NCBI GenBank assembly: GCA_038225555.1
Contig: JBBRRB010000002.1
Location: forward strand, 273,884-337,883
Reading direction: 5' to 3'
Source of the DNA: JANXQZ01 sp038225555
GTDB taxonomy: Bacteria; Acidobacteriota; Terriglobia; Bryobacterales; Bryobacteraceae
Length of the DNA stretch: 64,000 nt
Below the pieces are notes generated by a model. The model did no database searches and had not been told where the DNA came from. It saw only the letters and a program-made list of their open reading frames with translations. A program made the translations under genes and the position numbers. Of this stretch, positions 48,468 to 57,628 are shown piece by piece; position 1 is the first letter of the stretch, and each line of letters begins with the position of its first letter.

Positions 48468-50857
48468 AGCGGCCGAAATTCAAGGGTTAGGGACTCACTT
48501 TTAGCTTTGTAAATCGTCCACTGCCGCAGAAACAGTTGATAAGCTCGGCCCCCGATCTTAAAAGCTCCAAGCAGAGGAGTCTTCTTATAGTTGTCTCCAT
48601 CGGCTTTGAATGACCAAACTTGATAGCCATTGTAGGTCTTCTCACCGGTTGCGCCGGAGACTGCTTCCTGCACACTTTCTAAATCGACCTTGGGAGGGCT
48701 GCCCGCGATCAAGTAAACATTCGTTTTGCGATTGAAATACGATAAGTCACCGAGCAGAACGGTGATTCCAACCTCTGGGACAAACTTGGTGCTCAGTTTG
48801 GCCACTGCAACAGAGACTGCTTTCGCTGGGGCATCCGCACTTGCCACAGTTTTATCAACCGCAGTTTTATCCACCGCCGGCTGCTTTTCCTGAGCAGTGG
48901 GCTGCTGCTGCTCTGGCGCGGGCGAGGGTTTGGCCTCTTGCTTCGCATAAGCCCCCACCTCAATGTCCTTACGTTGCCGCTGAATTGTTTGCGTCAGCTC
49001 GTTGCTGAGTTGCTGGAGTTGTTGAATGCGCGCATCTTGCGATTTGGAATTGGTTGCCAGAGTTGCAAGCTGGCTCTTCAACGCGTCATTCTCCTTCTTC
49101 TGAGACTCGACTAAGGACCCATTCAACTGATCGATGTTGGCCTGAATCTTCCTCCGATCCGCCTCGGAGGAGTTAGCAGCCTGCTGGAGCAACTCCTTCT
49201 GGTGGTCCAATTCTCTTTCCTTCGAAGCTACCCCTGTTGTAGCGTCCTTGAGAGCCAGTTTCGTCTGGTCGAGTTGCGCTGTAGTTTTGCCAAGCCTGAC
49301 CTCCGTCTCTTTGGTGGCTTGCTTCGCCCTCTGGCTGGCGTAGTACTCCCCTGCTGCTACAAAGCAGCTCAGCAGAAAGACAACCGCGAGCAGATAGACC
49401 ATGATCCGCTTCACCACGCGTTTCTGTTGTTCCCGAGTGCTGGCCGCGAGAAACCGCTGAACGGCATCGAAATCTGGTGGAGCGGAACCTCGATATTGTT
49501 CTGCCCAGGCTGACGTCCAGCCATCCTTCGAACGTCGTTCCAGCGCTCGGCTCAACTCCGGATTCATCCAATAGCTTGCGTCGCCTTTCGCATGTCGAAG
49601 CGTATCGCGAGCCAAGTCCGCGTACCACTCCACGCTCTCGGACTCCTCCTTCACCCACTTGCTCAAAAGGTGCCACTTGCGAATCAGGCTCTCATGCGAG
49701 ATATCCACCACAGCGTCTTCGGGATTGACCGCCGGGCTCACGAGGAGAAGCGAATTTTCGGAACTCGCATAGACGCCGATTACTCGCTTCACCGCTTCCC
49801 GCCCTGCGTCATCGTTCGCCCCCACGACCTCGAAGAGGCGTCCCAGCCGGCCGGGCCTGCGCACTTCACGACCCTTGTCCATCTTGGTGAGGCTGCGGAA
49901 GAGTTTCGAAGTCCAGACGCGATCTTCCGGGCTGAAACGGTCGTAAATGCCCTGGGCATGATGATCGAGCGCTTCAGCCATCGCGCCCGCGTCCGTGTAA
50001 TCGTCCAGATCCAGCGGCGTGTGGTTGTCTTTCTCTTTCCAAAGGCGATAGGTTCTCGAAAGGGCATGCTGCATCACAGGCAATTGGTCCGGATCGTCGC
50101 CCAGATCGTTGAGAAGTTGCTGAACCAGCCGCGGAGTGATCTCGGAACCGGCGATCTCAATCGGCCGCTCATTTGCGTCGCGTCGTTCCTCACGGGAAAG
50201 TCTTGGAATCAAATATTGGCTGCGGTTGAGAGCTTCCGGCAAGCCCGGGAAGCGCGTGCAGTCGCCCAGAAAATCCGTGCGCATGGTTAAGACGATATAG
50301 ATCGGAACCGAGTACTGATCCACCGCTTCCACCAGCGAACTGACGAAGAGTTGGGCCTCTCCCGGCGCATCAGAAGAGCGGCTCTCGGAGGCGAATCGGA
50401 ACAATTCCTCGAATTGATCCACCAGTAGAAGCAGGCTCTCACCTTCGGCGAGCTTGCCGTCCTGCACTGCCTGGACCAATCCGAGGCTGCTGGCCCCCAC
50501 GCGCTCGCGGACCTGAGCCGCATCAGACCCAAGCGCAGTCGTATCGGCCAGCGCCTTCGCCAATTCATCCAAGGGAGCGCTGCCCGGACGCATCACGGCG
50601 ATCCGCCAGCGCGAAGTGGCACCCACTAGATAACCCCGGTAAAGCGCTGGAAGCAGGCCAGCCCGCACGAGCGACGACTTGCCACTGCCGGAGGTGCCCA
50701 CTACCGCCAGAAACCGATTTCGAGAAAGACGCTCGAGCAGTTCCTGCGTATGCTGCTCCCGGCCAAAAAACAGAAATGCGTCTGGGGGCTCGAATGGCCG
50801 AAGGCCTGGGAACGGCTGCTCGATCGCAGCGAACCGACTCAGTTTGGCAGCCGTCAT
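48464..50857 (-). CDS. Membrane-anchored STAND-type NTPase (nSTAND1-like)
   Basis: 797 residues. It opens with FPGLRPFEPPDAFLFFGREQ, a signature of nSTAND1 proteins, followed by Walker A GTSGSGKS (residues 54-61), Walker B LLLLVDQFEELF (near residue 150) and the sensor region VLTMRTDFLGDCTRFPGL. Helical STAND domains run to about residue 475. A single membrane helix follows (IMVYLLAVVFLLSCFVAAGE, about residues 483-503), then a long coiled coil (about 505-640), a Pro/Gln/Lys-rich linker and a C-terminal domain (TVLLGDLSYFNRKTNVYLIA). The usual WD40 or TPR sensor is absent. It starts three bases after the TIR gene, with GAGG as its ribosome binding site. Probable signal-transducing switch. Confidence 0.92.
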   Translation of the reverse strand: MTAAKLSRFAAIEQPFPGLRPFEPPDAFLFFGREQHTQELLERLSRNRFLAVVGTSGSGKSSLVRAGLLPALYRGYLVGATSRWRIAVMRPGSAPLDELAKALADTTALGSDAAQVRERVGASSLGLVQAVQDGKLAEGESLLLLVDQFEELFRFASESRSSDAPGEAQLFVSSLVEAVDQYSVPIYIVLTMRTDFLGDCTRFPGLPEALNRSQYLIPRLSREERRDANERPIEIAGSEITPRLVQQLLNDLGDDPDQLPVMQHALSRTYRLWKEKDNHTPLDLDDYTDAGAMAEALDHHAQGIYDRFSPEDRVWTSKLFRSLTKMDKGREVRRPGRLGRLFEVVGANDDAGREAVKRVIGVYASSENSLLLVSPAVNPEDAVVDISHESLIRKWHLLSKWVKEESESVEWYADLARDTLRHAKGDASYWMNPELSRALERRSKDGWTSAWAEQYRGSAPPDFDAVQRFLAASTREQQKRVVKRIMVYLLAVVFLLSCFVAAGEYYASQRAKQATKETEVRLGKTTAQLDQTKLALKDATTGVASKERELDHQKELLQQAANSSEADRRKIQANIDQLNGSLVESQKKENDALKSQLATLATNSKSQDARIQQLQQLSNELTQTIQRQRKDIEVGAYAKQEAKPSPAPEQQQPTAQEKQPAVDKTAVDKTVASADAPAKAVSVAVAKLSTKFVPEVGITVLLGDLSYFNRKTNVYLIAGSPPKVDLESVQEAVSGATGEKTYNGYQVWSFKADGDNYKKTPLLGAFKIGGRAYQLFLRQWTIYKAKSESLTLEFRPL

Positions 50858-50860
50858 CGA

Positions 50861-52213
50861 TTACCTCAAGGGCTTCATGAAAGGCTCGAGATCGGCAATC
50901 TTGAACTCTTGCGATTTGCGGATGATTGGAATCGGATATCCCTCCAACTGAGACGGATCGTTCAGCAGGCAGACTTTGGACCGGACCTTGGCTTTCTTGC
51001 CGAGGAACAAAACGTCTTTGACATACTGGTCAAACCAGGTCTCCGGCGCTTGGTCCCAGTAGAGCAGCAGGCCGTCCGAACTCTGCAGCAATTGCTCGTG
51101 AACCGCACGGGACGTGGCTCCGCTGGGTGGAAAAACAACTTCCATCTTCTCCTTGCCTTGGATTTCCGATTGGATTTGCTGGGCGAATACCGCATCGCTT
51201 CGGGTGGTGGGGTCATGCAGCAAATAGATGCGAGCGGATGCTCCCGCGCTCACTGGGATCTCCGCGGGTTTGGGACGCAACGTTCCTTGCAGCACGGCAA
51301 TCATCTCCCGCACAGTGCCTGAGAGCCAGTCGAAATTGGCCGCCAGCCCGTCCCTCTTGCGTATGGAATCCAGCAGCTTCCACTGACGCGGCTCCACCTG
51401 TGCTTCCTGATCGGTGCCCTTGGCGAACCAGATGAGTTGACGTTTGCCTGCATCGCTCGCCAGTTTCATCTGCCTCTCGGCGAAAGCATCGTACGAAGGT
51501 CCAAGCAGGTGCACCGTAAGCACTGCTTTGTCCACGTCCCGCAGAATGACTTTGTCGGCGTAACCGGCGTTCAGGCGTCCATCGGGACGTACATCGTACT
51601 TGTCGTCCCGCAACTGGGAGCGCACGGCGGTCCATGGGTCGAGCACATCGTCCGCCGGTGAAGCCACGAACACCATCTGGAGCCCGCGTCGCATGGTCCG
51701 CAGCAGATTCGCGACGCTTGCCGCGACCTTGACGACGGCGTCATTGAACTCATCGCTATTGGGACGCAAGCCGGCGAACTCTTCCGGCCCATCCATTTTT
51801 TTGAAGAATGGCAGGAATTGCAGGTCGGGATAAAAAGATTCGTGATCGTTGTTCTCCCATGGGATTCTGACGATTTTAAGGAAACGGTAGAGGTCCCCTA
51901 TCTTGATCGAGTCGACAGAACCATTCGGAGCCAGGAATCGCGTGAGTTCCCGGGAACAATAGTCTGAATTTTGATAGCTGGGCGAAAGAATGGCGACAAA
52001 AGCCGCAGCGCTGGTAATAGCCTCGCCGATTTCCGTTTGCCAATCGTTGCCGACCCGGAGGCGTTTGAGATCCTGCCAGACTTGAACCTCCTGGCCCAAG
52101 CGATCTCGAACGGCCCGGCCCAAACTCTGTTCAAAGGCTTGGATCCAGGTCGGGTCGTCGCCATGCGCGTAGCTTAAAAAAACATCGTTGGCGAATCCCG
52201 GGACGTAGCCCAT
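50861..52213 (-). CDS. TIR domain protein with additional TIR-like domains
   Basis: 450 residues. The N-terminal TIR domain (residues 1-150) has NDVFLSYAHGDDPTWIQAFE, the strand AAAFVAILSPSYQNSDYCSR and a candidate catalytic glutamate E89 (CSREL). A second TIR/DUF4062-like unit (about 180-290, MVFVASPADDVLDPWTAVRS, YADKVILRDVDKAVLTVHLL) and a third (about 310-450, RIYLLHDPTTRSDAVFAQQI, SSDGLLLYWDQAPETW) follow. TIR proteins may cleave NAD or act as signalling adaptors. It is the first gene of a two-gene operon with the STAND NTPase, the layout of a bacterial NLR-like immunity module. Which domain is catalytic is uncertain. Confidence 0.9.
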   Translation of the reverse strand: MGYVPGFANDVFLSYAHGDDPTWIQAFEQSLGRAVRDRLGQEVQVWQDLKRLRVGNDWQTEIGEAITSAAAFVAILSPSYQNSDYCSRELTRFLAPNGSVDSIKIGDLYRFLKIVRIPWENNDHESFYPDLQFLPFFKKMDGPEEFAGLRPNSDEFNDAVVKVAASVANLLRTMRRGLQMVFVASPADDVLDPWTAVRSQLRDDKYDVRPDGRLNAGYADKVILRDVDKAVLTVHLLGPSYDAFAERQMKLASDAGKRQLIWFAKGTDQEAQVEPRQWKLLDSIRKRDGLAANFDWLSGTVREMIAVLQGTLRPKPAEIPVSAGASARIYLLHDPTTRSDAVFAQQIQSEIQGKEKMEVVFPPSGATSRAVHEQLLQSSDGLLLYWDQAPETWFDQYVKDVLFLGKKAKVRSKVCLLNDPSQLEGYPIPIIRKSQEFKIADLEPFMKPLR

Positions 52214-52340
52214 TGAGTTAGCTTATACCACGAATCTATGAGAACAGCGTCGGCACACAGGCAATCGTTGCGGGTCTCTTAAGTAAAAGAAAGCGACGCA
52301 AATTCGAAATCTTCGGCTACTCTCCCCGTAACCGACCCAA

Positions 52341-53612
52341 CTAAACGAACCGATAAATCCCAGGAACCGGAAACGGCGTAGGCTCCATCTTCATGTCGTA
52401 ATCGAACGCCTTAGGAAAAAGATCCAACTGGGAATTCATCATCTGATCCCACGTGATCTTCTGCCCGGAGTACGCCGATTCCCTCCCCATGATGCATGTC
52501 ATCGTGCTCTCCGCCACTGTCATGCCGTGATTCACATAAGGGCCATCGCCGCGAATGCTGGCCGCCATCGCCGTGTGCTCCGCGACATAGGGGACCGTCT
52601 TCTCGCCGCTGCCCATGTCATGACCGTTGCTCCTGCCTTTCGTCCCAACGATCAGTTCGCTCACATTCTGCGCCAAGCCCTTTTGAAACTGGCGGCAATA
52701 GCTCGACATGTGGACTCCGTTGGGATACACGAAGTCGGCGCTGATGTGGTCATAGATATTTCCGTAGACTTCGCTGTCGCGCGGTCTCCAGACGGCGCCG
52801 CCTGTCGCGACTACCTCAATCGGATGCGTGCCCATCACCCAATTCGAAACGTCGATATTATGCAAATGCTGTTCCACGATCTGATCGCCGCAAATCCAAA
52901 CGAATGAATACCAATTGCGATGTTCCCAAGTCATGTCGCCCCATTTCGGATCGCGCCCGTTCGGCTGCTGAATCACCGGGGTCCCCACCCAATAGGCATA
53001 CGTGGCGACCACATCACCGATGGCCCCGTCCTGAATCTTCTTGACCGTGGGAACATAGTTTGCGTCATTCCGTCGTTGCGCGCCCGACATCACCGTCAGC
53101 TTAAGTTCTTCGGATTTCTTCGCCGCCGCCATAAATCGGCGAACGTTGACAGGATCGGTCCCGAACGGCTTCTCGCAAAAGACATGCTTCTTCGCTTCCA
53201 CCGCAGCTTCAAAGTGCATCGGACGGTAACCGGGAGGAGTGGCCAGCATCACGATGTCAATATCGGAGGCCAGCACTTTCTTGAACGCCTCGAATCCCAC
53301 GAACCGGTGTTCGCCATCCACTTTGATGCGGTCGGCGAATTTATCGTAGTCCTTCTGATCCTTGATCTTGCGCAGCGATCCTTCCAGCCTGTCCTCGAAA
53401 AGATCGCCCATCGCGACGACATTGACGTTTTCAGTGCCGCGCATCATGTCGACCACGGCTTGGGTACCTCGACCGCCGCATCCGACCAAGCCGGCCTTGA
53501 GCATCTCTTTTCCGGCGCCGCGCACGAGTTCGGGCTTGATAATGGTAAAGGCTGAAGCGGCACCTACCGCCTGCGAAGTTCTCAAAAACGACCGTCGTGA
53601 AATTTCGCTCAT
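52341..53612 (-). CDS. Gfo/Idh/MocA family oxidoreductase, Tat-exported
   Basis: 423 residues from the ATG at 53612, chosen because AAGGAG lies seven bases upstream and a Tat signal (SRRSFLRTSQAVGAASAFT) follows. NAD(P)-binding motif AGLVGCGGRGTQAVVDMMRG, then DIVMLATPPGYRPMHFEAAV, EKPFGTDPVNVRRFM and a conserved aromatic region (HRNWYSFVWICGDQIVEQHL). It is complete, unlike the copy at 22331, and more distant from the protein at 24620. It diverges from the aldolase gene at 53674 with 61 bp between starts, so the two may be co-regulated in sugar-acid metabolism. Confidence 0.94.
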   Translation of the reverse strand: MSEISRRSFLRTSQAVGAASAFTIIKPELVRGAGKEMLKAGLVGCGGRGTQAVVDMMRGTENVNVVAMGDLFEDRLEGSLRKIKDQKDYDKFADRIKVDGEHRFVGFEAFKKVLASDIDIVMLATPPGYRPMHFEAAVEAKKHVFCEKPFGTDPVNVRRFMAAAKKSEELKLTVMSGAQRRNDANYVPTVKKIQDGAIGDVVATYAYWVGTPVIQQPNGRDPKWGDMTWEHRNWYSFVWICGDQIVEQHLHNIDVSNWVMGTHPIEVVATGGAVWRPRDSEVYGNIYDHISADFVYPNGVHMSSYCRQFQKGLAQNVSELIVGTKGRSNGHDMGSGEKTVPYVAEHTAMAASIRGDGPYVNHGMTVAESTMTCIMGRESAYSGQKITWDQMMNSQLDLFPKAFDYDMKMEPTPFPVPGIYRFV

Positions 53613-53673
53613 CTTATACTCCTTACTTGGCAACCAAAAAAGGAAATACTAGTGTATATCCAATGGCAGGCAC

Positions 53674-54582
53674 ATGACGAAATCGATTAAAGGGGGGATT
53701 TTGGCCGCTGCCGTTACCCCGCGCCGGTCGCGCGAACTCTCTATCGATCTTGCGGCAGCACTCGAGTTGATGGACTTCCTCTATGAAGGGGGCGTCGATG
53801 GCATCTCGCTGCTGGGCTCCACGGGAGAGTTTGTCCACTTCATGCTGGAGGACCGGGCGCGCATGCTGGACTTCGCCGTGAAGCGCAGCCGCTTGCCGGT
53901 CTTGGTGAACATCTCCCATTCCACGCAGGACGGGGCGATCTTTTTAGGACAAGAAGCCATATCGTCTGGCGTCGCGGCGCTGCTGCTAATGCCGCCTTAT
54001 TATTTCAGTTACAGCCAGGAAACCGTGCGTGCTTTTTGCCTTCAGGTCGGCGAGGAACTGGCGAAAGAGGTCCCCGTCTATCTTTATAACGCGCCGCCGT
54101 ATTGCAGCCAACTGTCTGTTGAGACCGCTTCGGACCTGCTCGCCAGCGGAATTTTTACTGGGATCAAAGACTCGAGCGGCGACTACGAGTTCACTAAGGA
54201 ATTGCTAGGACGCCGTGCCGGGCGCAGCTTTGAGATCTACGCAGGCGATGGAAAAATGTACTCTCGCTTACGCGCAGCGGGCGCCGACGGCGCAATTTCG
54301 GACGTAGCTTGCGCGATCCCGGACTTGGTTGTGAGGCTTGATCGCGCGATTATGGCCGGCGAACAGGATCTGATCGTGAGATTGGATGCGCGCCTGCAGG
54401 AGTTCAACGACAACATAAAGCCCTTTACAGCGCCAGCCGGAATTAAGACAGCTCTCGCGCAGCGCAAGATGAGCACCGGCGCATTGGCAACTCCTCTGGG
54501 CACCAAAGGCCAGCGCGAATTGGCCGCCTTCGGAGGCTGGTTTAAGGATTGGCTGCCCGGAGTTTTGAAAGAGTGTCGCTGA
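53674..54582 (+). CDS. Dihydrodipicolinate synthase/N-acetylneuraminate lyase family aldolase
   Basis: 302 residues of the DapA/NanA TIM-barrel family. GISLLGSTGEFVHFMLEDRA gives the pyruvate-binding loop, YNAPPYC the catalytic tyrosine, and GIKDSSGD the Schiff-base lysine (about K165). The N-terminus (KGGILAAAVTPRRSRELSID) is typical. Because a Gfo/Idh/MocA enzyme diverges from it, an aldolase acting on a sugar-acid or amino-acid intermediate is more likely than lysine biosynthesis; the reaction cannot be fixed from sequence. It is first in a four-gene operon, overlapping the next gene by ten bases. Confidence 0.93.
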   Translation: MTKSIKGGILAAAVTPRRSRELSIDLAAALELMDFLYEGGVDGISLLGSTGEFVHFMLEDRARMLDFAVKRSRLPVLVNISHSTQDGAIFLGQEAISSGVAALLLMPPYYFSYSQETVRAFCLQVGEELAKEVPVYLYNAPPYCSQLSVETASDLLASGIFTGIKDSSGDYEFTKELLGRRAGRSFEIYAGDGKMYSRLRAAGADGAISDVACAIPDLVVRLDRAIMAGEQDLIVRLDARLQEFNDNIKPFTAPAGIKTALAQRKMSTGALATPLGTKGQRELAAFGGWFKDWLPGVLKECR

Positions 54583-56222
54583 GACATGTCGCACTCGCCC
54601 TAGGCTGCTCCTTGGTGCTGCCGGGGCAGAGCTTCAAACCGGGTCCGCAGGTGACCACGTTCTTCTCGGACATCGACGATACTGACCAGCCATATGCCCT
54701 GTATCTGCCGACCGGCTATGATGCCGGGAAAAAATATCCGCTGGTCATCAGCCTTCACGCCGAGAATTCCAATCATCGACTGAACCTGCGACGGCTCTTT
54801 GGAAAAGGCAATCTGCCCGGTGAAACGGAGGCGGAAGCGACCCGATATTTTCCCCGCTTGCCGGAAGTCAACTACATCGTCGCCTGTCCCTTGGCGCGCG
54901 GGACTATGGGCTACCAAGGGCTTGCCGGACAAGAGGTTTATCGCGTCCTGGCCGATGTCGAAGCCCGCTATTCCGTGGATCCCGACCGCGTTTATCTCAC
55001 CGGCGTTGCCATGGGCGGGGGCGGCGCTCTGTGGCTGGGCCTGACGCGTCCCGATGTTTGGGCCGCCATCGCTCCGCTGTGCCCATCCGTTCCCGAAGAG
55101 ACCCGCTCCTTCGCGCCCAATGGTCTCAACTTGCCCACTCATCTGTTTCACGGCTCTTTAGATCCGCTTACACCAGCCGATCAGACGCGGCGCTGGCAGC
55201 ACGATCTCCTCGAAGCCGGGGCTCCTGTGGAGTATACGGAGTTCCCAGGCGTCCGGCATAATTGCTGGGATTCAGCTTACAAAAACGCTTCGATTTTTCA
55301 GTGGTTCGATCAATTCCATCGCAATCTCTTTCCGGATCGAGTTCGCTTTGTCTCAGACGCTTACCAGTTTCGGTCAGCATATTGGGTCCAATTCGATGCG
55401 CTTACGCCCGGAACTCTCGCCGGAATTGACGCCCGGTTCACTGGACCCAATCAACTTCTCATCCAAACCAGCAACTTGGACGCGTTCACCCTTGCGCCCT
55501 TCGGCCACCCCCGTTTTTTCAAAACGAACCCATTGCAAGTCACGATTGACGGCGTTCGCCTTCGGCCGTCTCGGACGCTTTCGTTCTCCAAGGGCGAAAA
55601 AGGCTGGCGCGCCGCAATCTACACGCCAATCCTCACCGGCAAGAGACTCGGCGCCGAGGGGCCAATCGCACAAGCCGCCATGGCGCGCCAGCTTTACGTG
55701 TACGGAACTTCTGGAGACCCCACCCTCGACGAGCTGAAGGCCCGGCGTGAGCAGGCCCTTCAGGCCGCAGATTGGTCAGGCGCGCGATCAAGGCTCCTGC
55801 TGTCTTTTCGCATCCTCTCAGATAGGGAAGTGACCAACGGCGATTTTGATTCCGCCGATGTGATCCTCCTCGGTACGAAAGAGAGCAACGAACAAATCGC
55901 GCGGCTCGATAAGCAACTGCCGCTATCTTTGAATGTCAGCGCCGCCGATTTTGGATTGGTATTCATCTACCCGGCGAGCAAGCACTATACGCTGGTCAAC
56001 TCCGGCCTGCCCTGGTGGACCGGAGCCGAAACCGCTAAGCGCGGAGGCCTCCCATTCGTTCCAGAGAGACTGCGCGTGCTGCAAACTTTCCCGGACTTTA
56101 TCTTATTCAAAGGCTCGCTCGAAGATGTGATCGCTGAAGGCCGGTTTACGCGCGAGTGGAAACTTTCTGACGCGGAGAGAAAGAAGTTACAGGGCACCGG
56201 CGCGGTGGAGGTGAAACCATGA
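54573..56222 (+). CDS. Secreted alpha/beta-hydrolase fold protein with a serine-less nucleophile elbow
   Basis: 549 residues from a GTG at 54573 inside the aldolase gene, giving a signal peptide (LRHVALALGCSLVLPGQ). The esterase/PHB-depolymerase-like domain has YALYLPTGYDAGKKYPLVIS, DPDRVYLTGVAMGGGGALWL and LFHGSLDPLTPADQTRRWQ with the acid residue, plus GVRHNCWD with the histidine. The nucleophile serine (GxSxG) is replaced by alanine at about A146 (GVAMGG). The C-terminal 250 residues (FDALTPGTLAGIDARFTGPN) resemble a beta-rich binding domain. It may be catalytically dead or use another residue. Its stop overlaps the decarboxylase start by four bases. Confidence 0.85.
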   Translation: MSLRHVALALGCSLVLPGQSFKPGPQVTTFFSDIDDTDQPYALYLPTGYDAGKKYPLVISLHAENSNHRLNLRRLFGKGNLPGETEAEATRYFPRLPEVNYIVACPLARGTMGYQGLAGQEVYRVLADVEARYSVDPDRVYLTGVAMGGGGALWLGLTRPDVWAAIAPLCPSVPEETRSFAPNGLNLPTHLFHGSLDPLTPADQTRRWQHDLLEAGAPVEYTEFPGVRHNCWDSAYKNASIFQWFDQFHRNLFPDRVRFVSDAYQFRSAYWVQFDALTPGTLAGIDARFTGPNQLLIQTSNLDAFTLAPFGHPRFFKTNPLQVTIDGVRLRPSRTLSFSKGEKGWRAAIYTPILTGKRLGAEGPIAQAAMARQLYVYGTSGDPTLDELKARREQALQAADWSGARSRLLLSFRILSDREVTNGDFDSADVILLGTKESNEQIARLDKQLPLSLNVSAADFGLVFIYPASKHYTLVNSGLPWWTGAETAKRGGLPFVPERLRVLQTFPDFILFKGSLEDVIAEGRFTREWKLSDAERKKLQGTGAVEVKP

Positions 56223-57601
56223 ACAGCGAAGAGTTCCGCGAGTACGGTCATCAAGTGGTGGACTGGATCGCCGAATACCTCGCCAACACTCGAGACTACC
56301 CGGTGCTTCCGAACCGGCAACCAGGGCAACTAGTGGATAGCCTGCCTCTCGCCGCGCCCGAAAAGGGCCAGGGCATGGACCTCATCCTGGACGACTTCCG
56401 CACGCTCATCGTTCCCGCGCTGACGCACTGGAACCATCCCCGCTTCTTCGCGTACTTTTCAGTCTCGGCGTCGGCTCCGGGCATTCTCGCTGAGATGCTG
56501 TGCGCCGCGCTAAATGTCAACGGGATGCTGTGGAAGAGCGCGCCCGCGGCGACCGAACTGGAGCAAGTCACCTTAAGCTGGCTCCGGCAATGGATCGACT
56601 TGCCTGACGAGTTCTTCGGAATCATTTATGACACCGCCTCCATCAGCACGATGCATGCGATCGCGGCTGCTCGCGAAATGGCGGACCCGGATATTCGTCG
56701 CCGGGGCGGAACGGGAGAGCTGGTTCTCTACACGTCCGAACAGGCGCATTCCTCGGTTGAGAAGGGCGCCCTCGCTCTCGGGATAGGACAGGAGAACGTC
56801 CGAAAAATCATTGTGGATGCCGAGTTCCGGATGGACGCTGCAGACTTGCGCAGTTCCGTAGAGGCTGACAAGTCATCCGGGAAGAAGCCCTTCTGCGTCG
56901 TAGCCACTGTGGGTACCACCTCTACGTCGAGTATCGATCCGGTGCCCGCCATCGCCGACATTGCGGAAGCCAATGGGATGTGGCTCCACGTAGACGCATC
57001 CTACGCCGGTTCGGCCATGGTGGTTCCCGAGTACAGGCATTATTTCGATTCTGTCAATCGGGCCCACTCGGTGGTGGTGAACCCTCACAAGTGGCTATTC
57101 ACGCCTATCGATGTCAGCGTTCTGTATACTCGCGAACCCGCGATTCTGAAGCGAGCTTTCAGCCTTGTGCCGGAGTATTTAAAAACAGCCGAAGATCCGC
57201 GCGCGCTCAACTATATGGACTACGGCGTACAGCTCGGACGCCGGTTCCGGTCCCTCAAGCTGTGGTTCGTGTTCCGATATTTCGGTCACGAAGGAATAGC
57301 GAACCTGATCCGCAATCACATTCAGTGGGCCGCGAGACTTGCCGACCTAATTCGCGAGGATCCCGACTACGAAGTGGTTGCGCCCACTCCTTTTTCCCTG
57401 ATCTGTTTCCGGCATCGGGCTTCCAATGAGCATAATCGCGACCTGCTCGAGAAGATTAACATATCGGGAAAAGCCTTCCTATCTCACACAGTGTTGAATG
57501 GCAAGTATGTTTTGCGGCTGGCTATTGGAAATATAGCGACAACCTGGGAAGATTTAGAGGAGACATGGCAGTTGATTCGGGTATTAGGCAAATCGACATG
57601 A
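56219..57601 (+). CDS. Pyridoxal-phosphate-dependent aromatic-L-amino-acid decarboxylase
   Basis: 460 residues of group II PLP decarboxylases. Substrate-pocket sequences HWNHPRFFAYFSVSASAPGI and the PLP site NPHKWLF (about K291) are intact, with WLHVDASYAGSAMVV carrying the PLP-contacting aspartate and histidine region. Homologues decarboxylate tryptophan, tyrosine or L-DOPA to amines. Neighbours in the operon (aldolase, hydrolase-like, permease) suggest a pathway for an aromatic amino acid or amine, but the true substrate is unknown. The start overlaps the preceding stop (ATGA). Confidence 0.94.
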   Translation: MNSEEFREYGHQVVDWIAEYLANTRDYPVLPNRQPGQLVDSLPLAAPEKGQGMDLILDDFRTLIVPALTHWNHPRFFAYFSVSASAPGILAEMLCAALNVNGMLWKSAPAATELEQVTLSWLRQWIDLPDEFFGIIYDTASISTMHAIAAAREMADPDIRRRGGTGELVLYTSEQAHSSVEKGALALGIGQENVRKIIVDAEFRMDAADLRSSVEADKSSGKKPFCVVATVGTTSTSSIDPVPAIADIAEANGMWLHVDASYAGSAMVVPEYRHYFDSVNRAHSVVVNPHKWLFTPIDVSVLYTREPAILKRAFSLVPEYLKTAEDPRALNYMDYGVQLGRRFRSLKLWFVFRYFGHEGIANLIRNHIQWAARLADLIREDPDYEVVAPTPFSLICFRHRASNEHNRDLLEKINISGKAFLSHTVLNGKYVLRLAIGNIATTWEDLEETWQLIRVLGKST

Positions 57602-57628
57602 TAGAATTTCGTATCCAGCCCGAACTAA

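Noticed and set aside
52920..53555. Plus-strand open frame of 211 codons inside the Gfo/Idh/MocA gene
   Set aside because: Antisense shadow with histidine- and arginine-rich composition and no domain.
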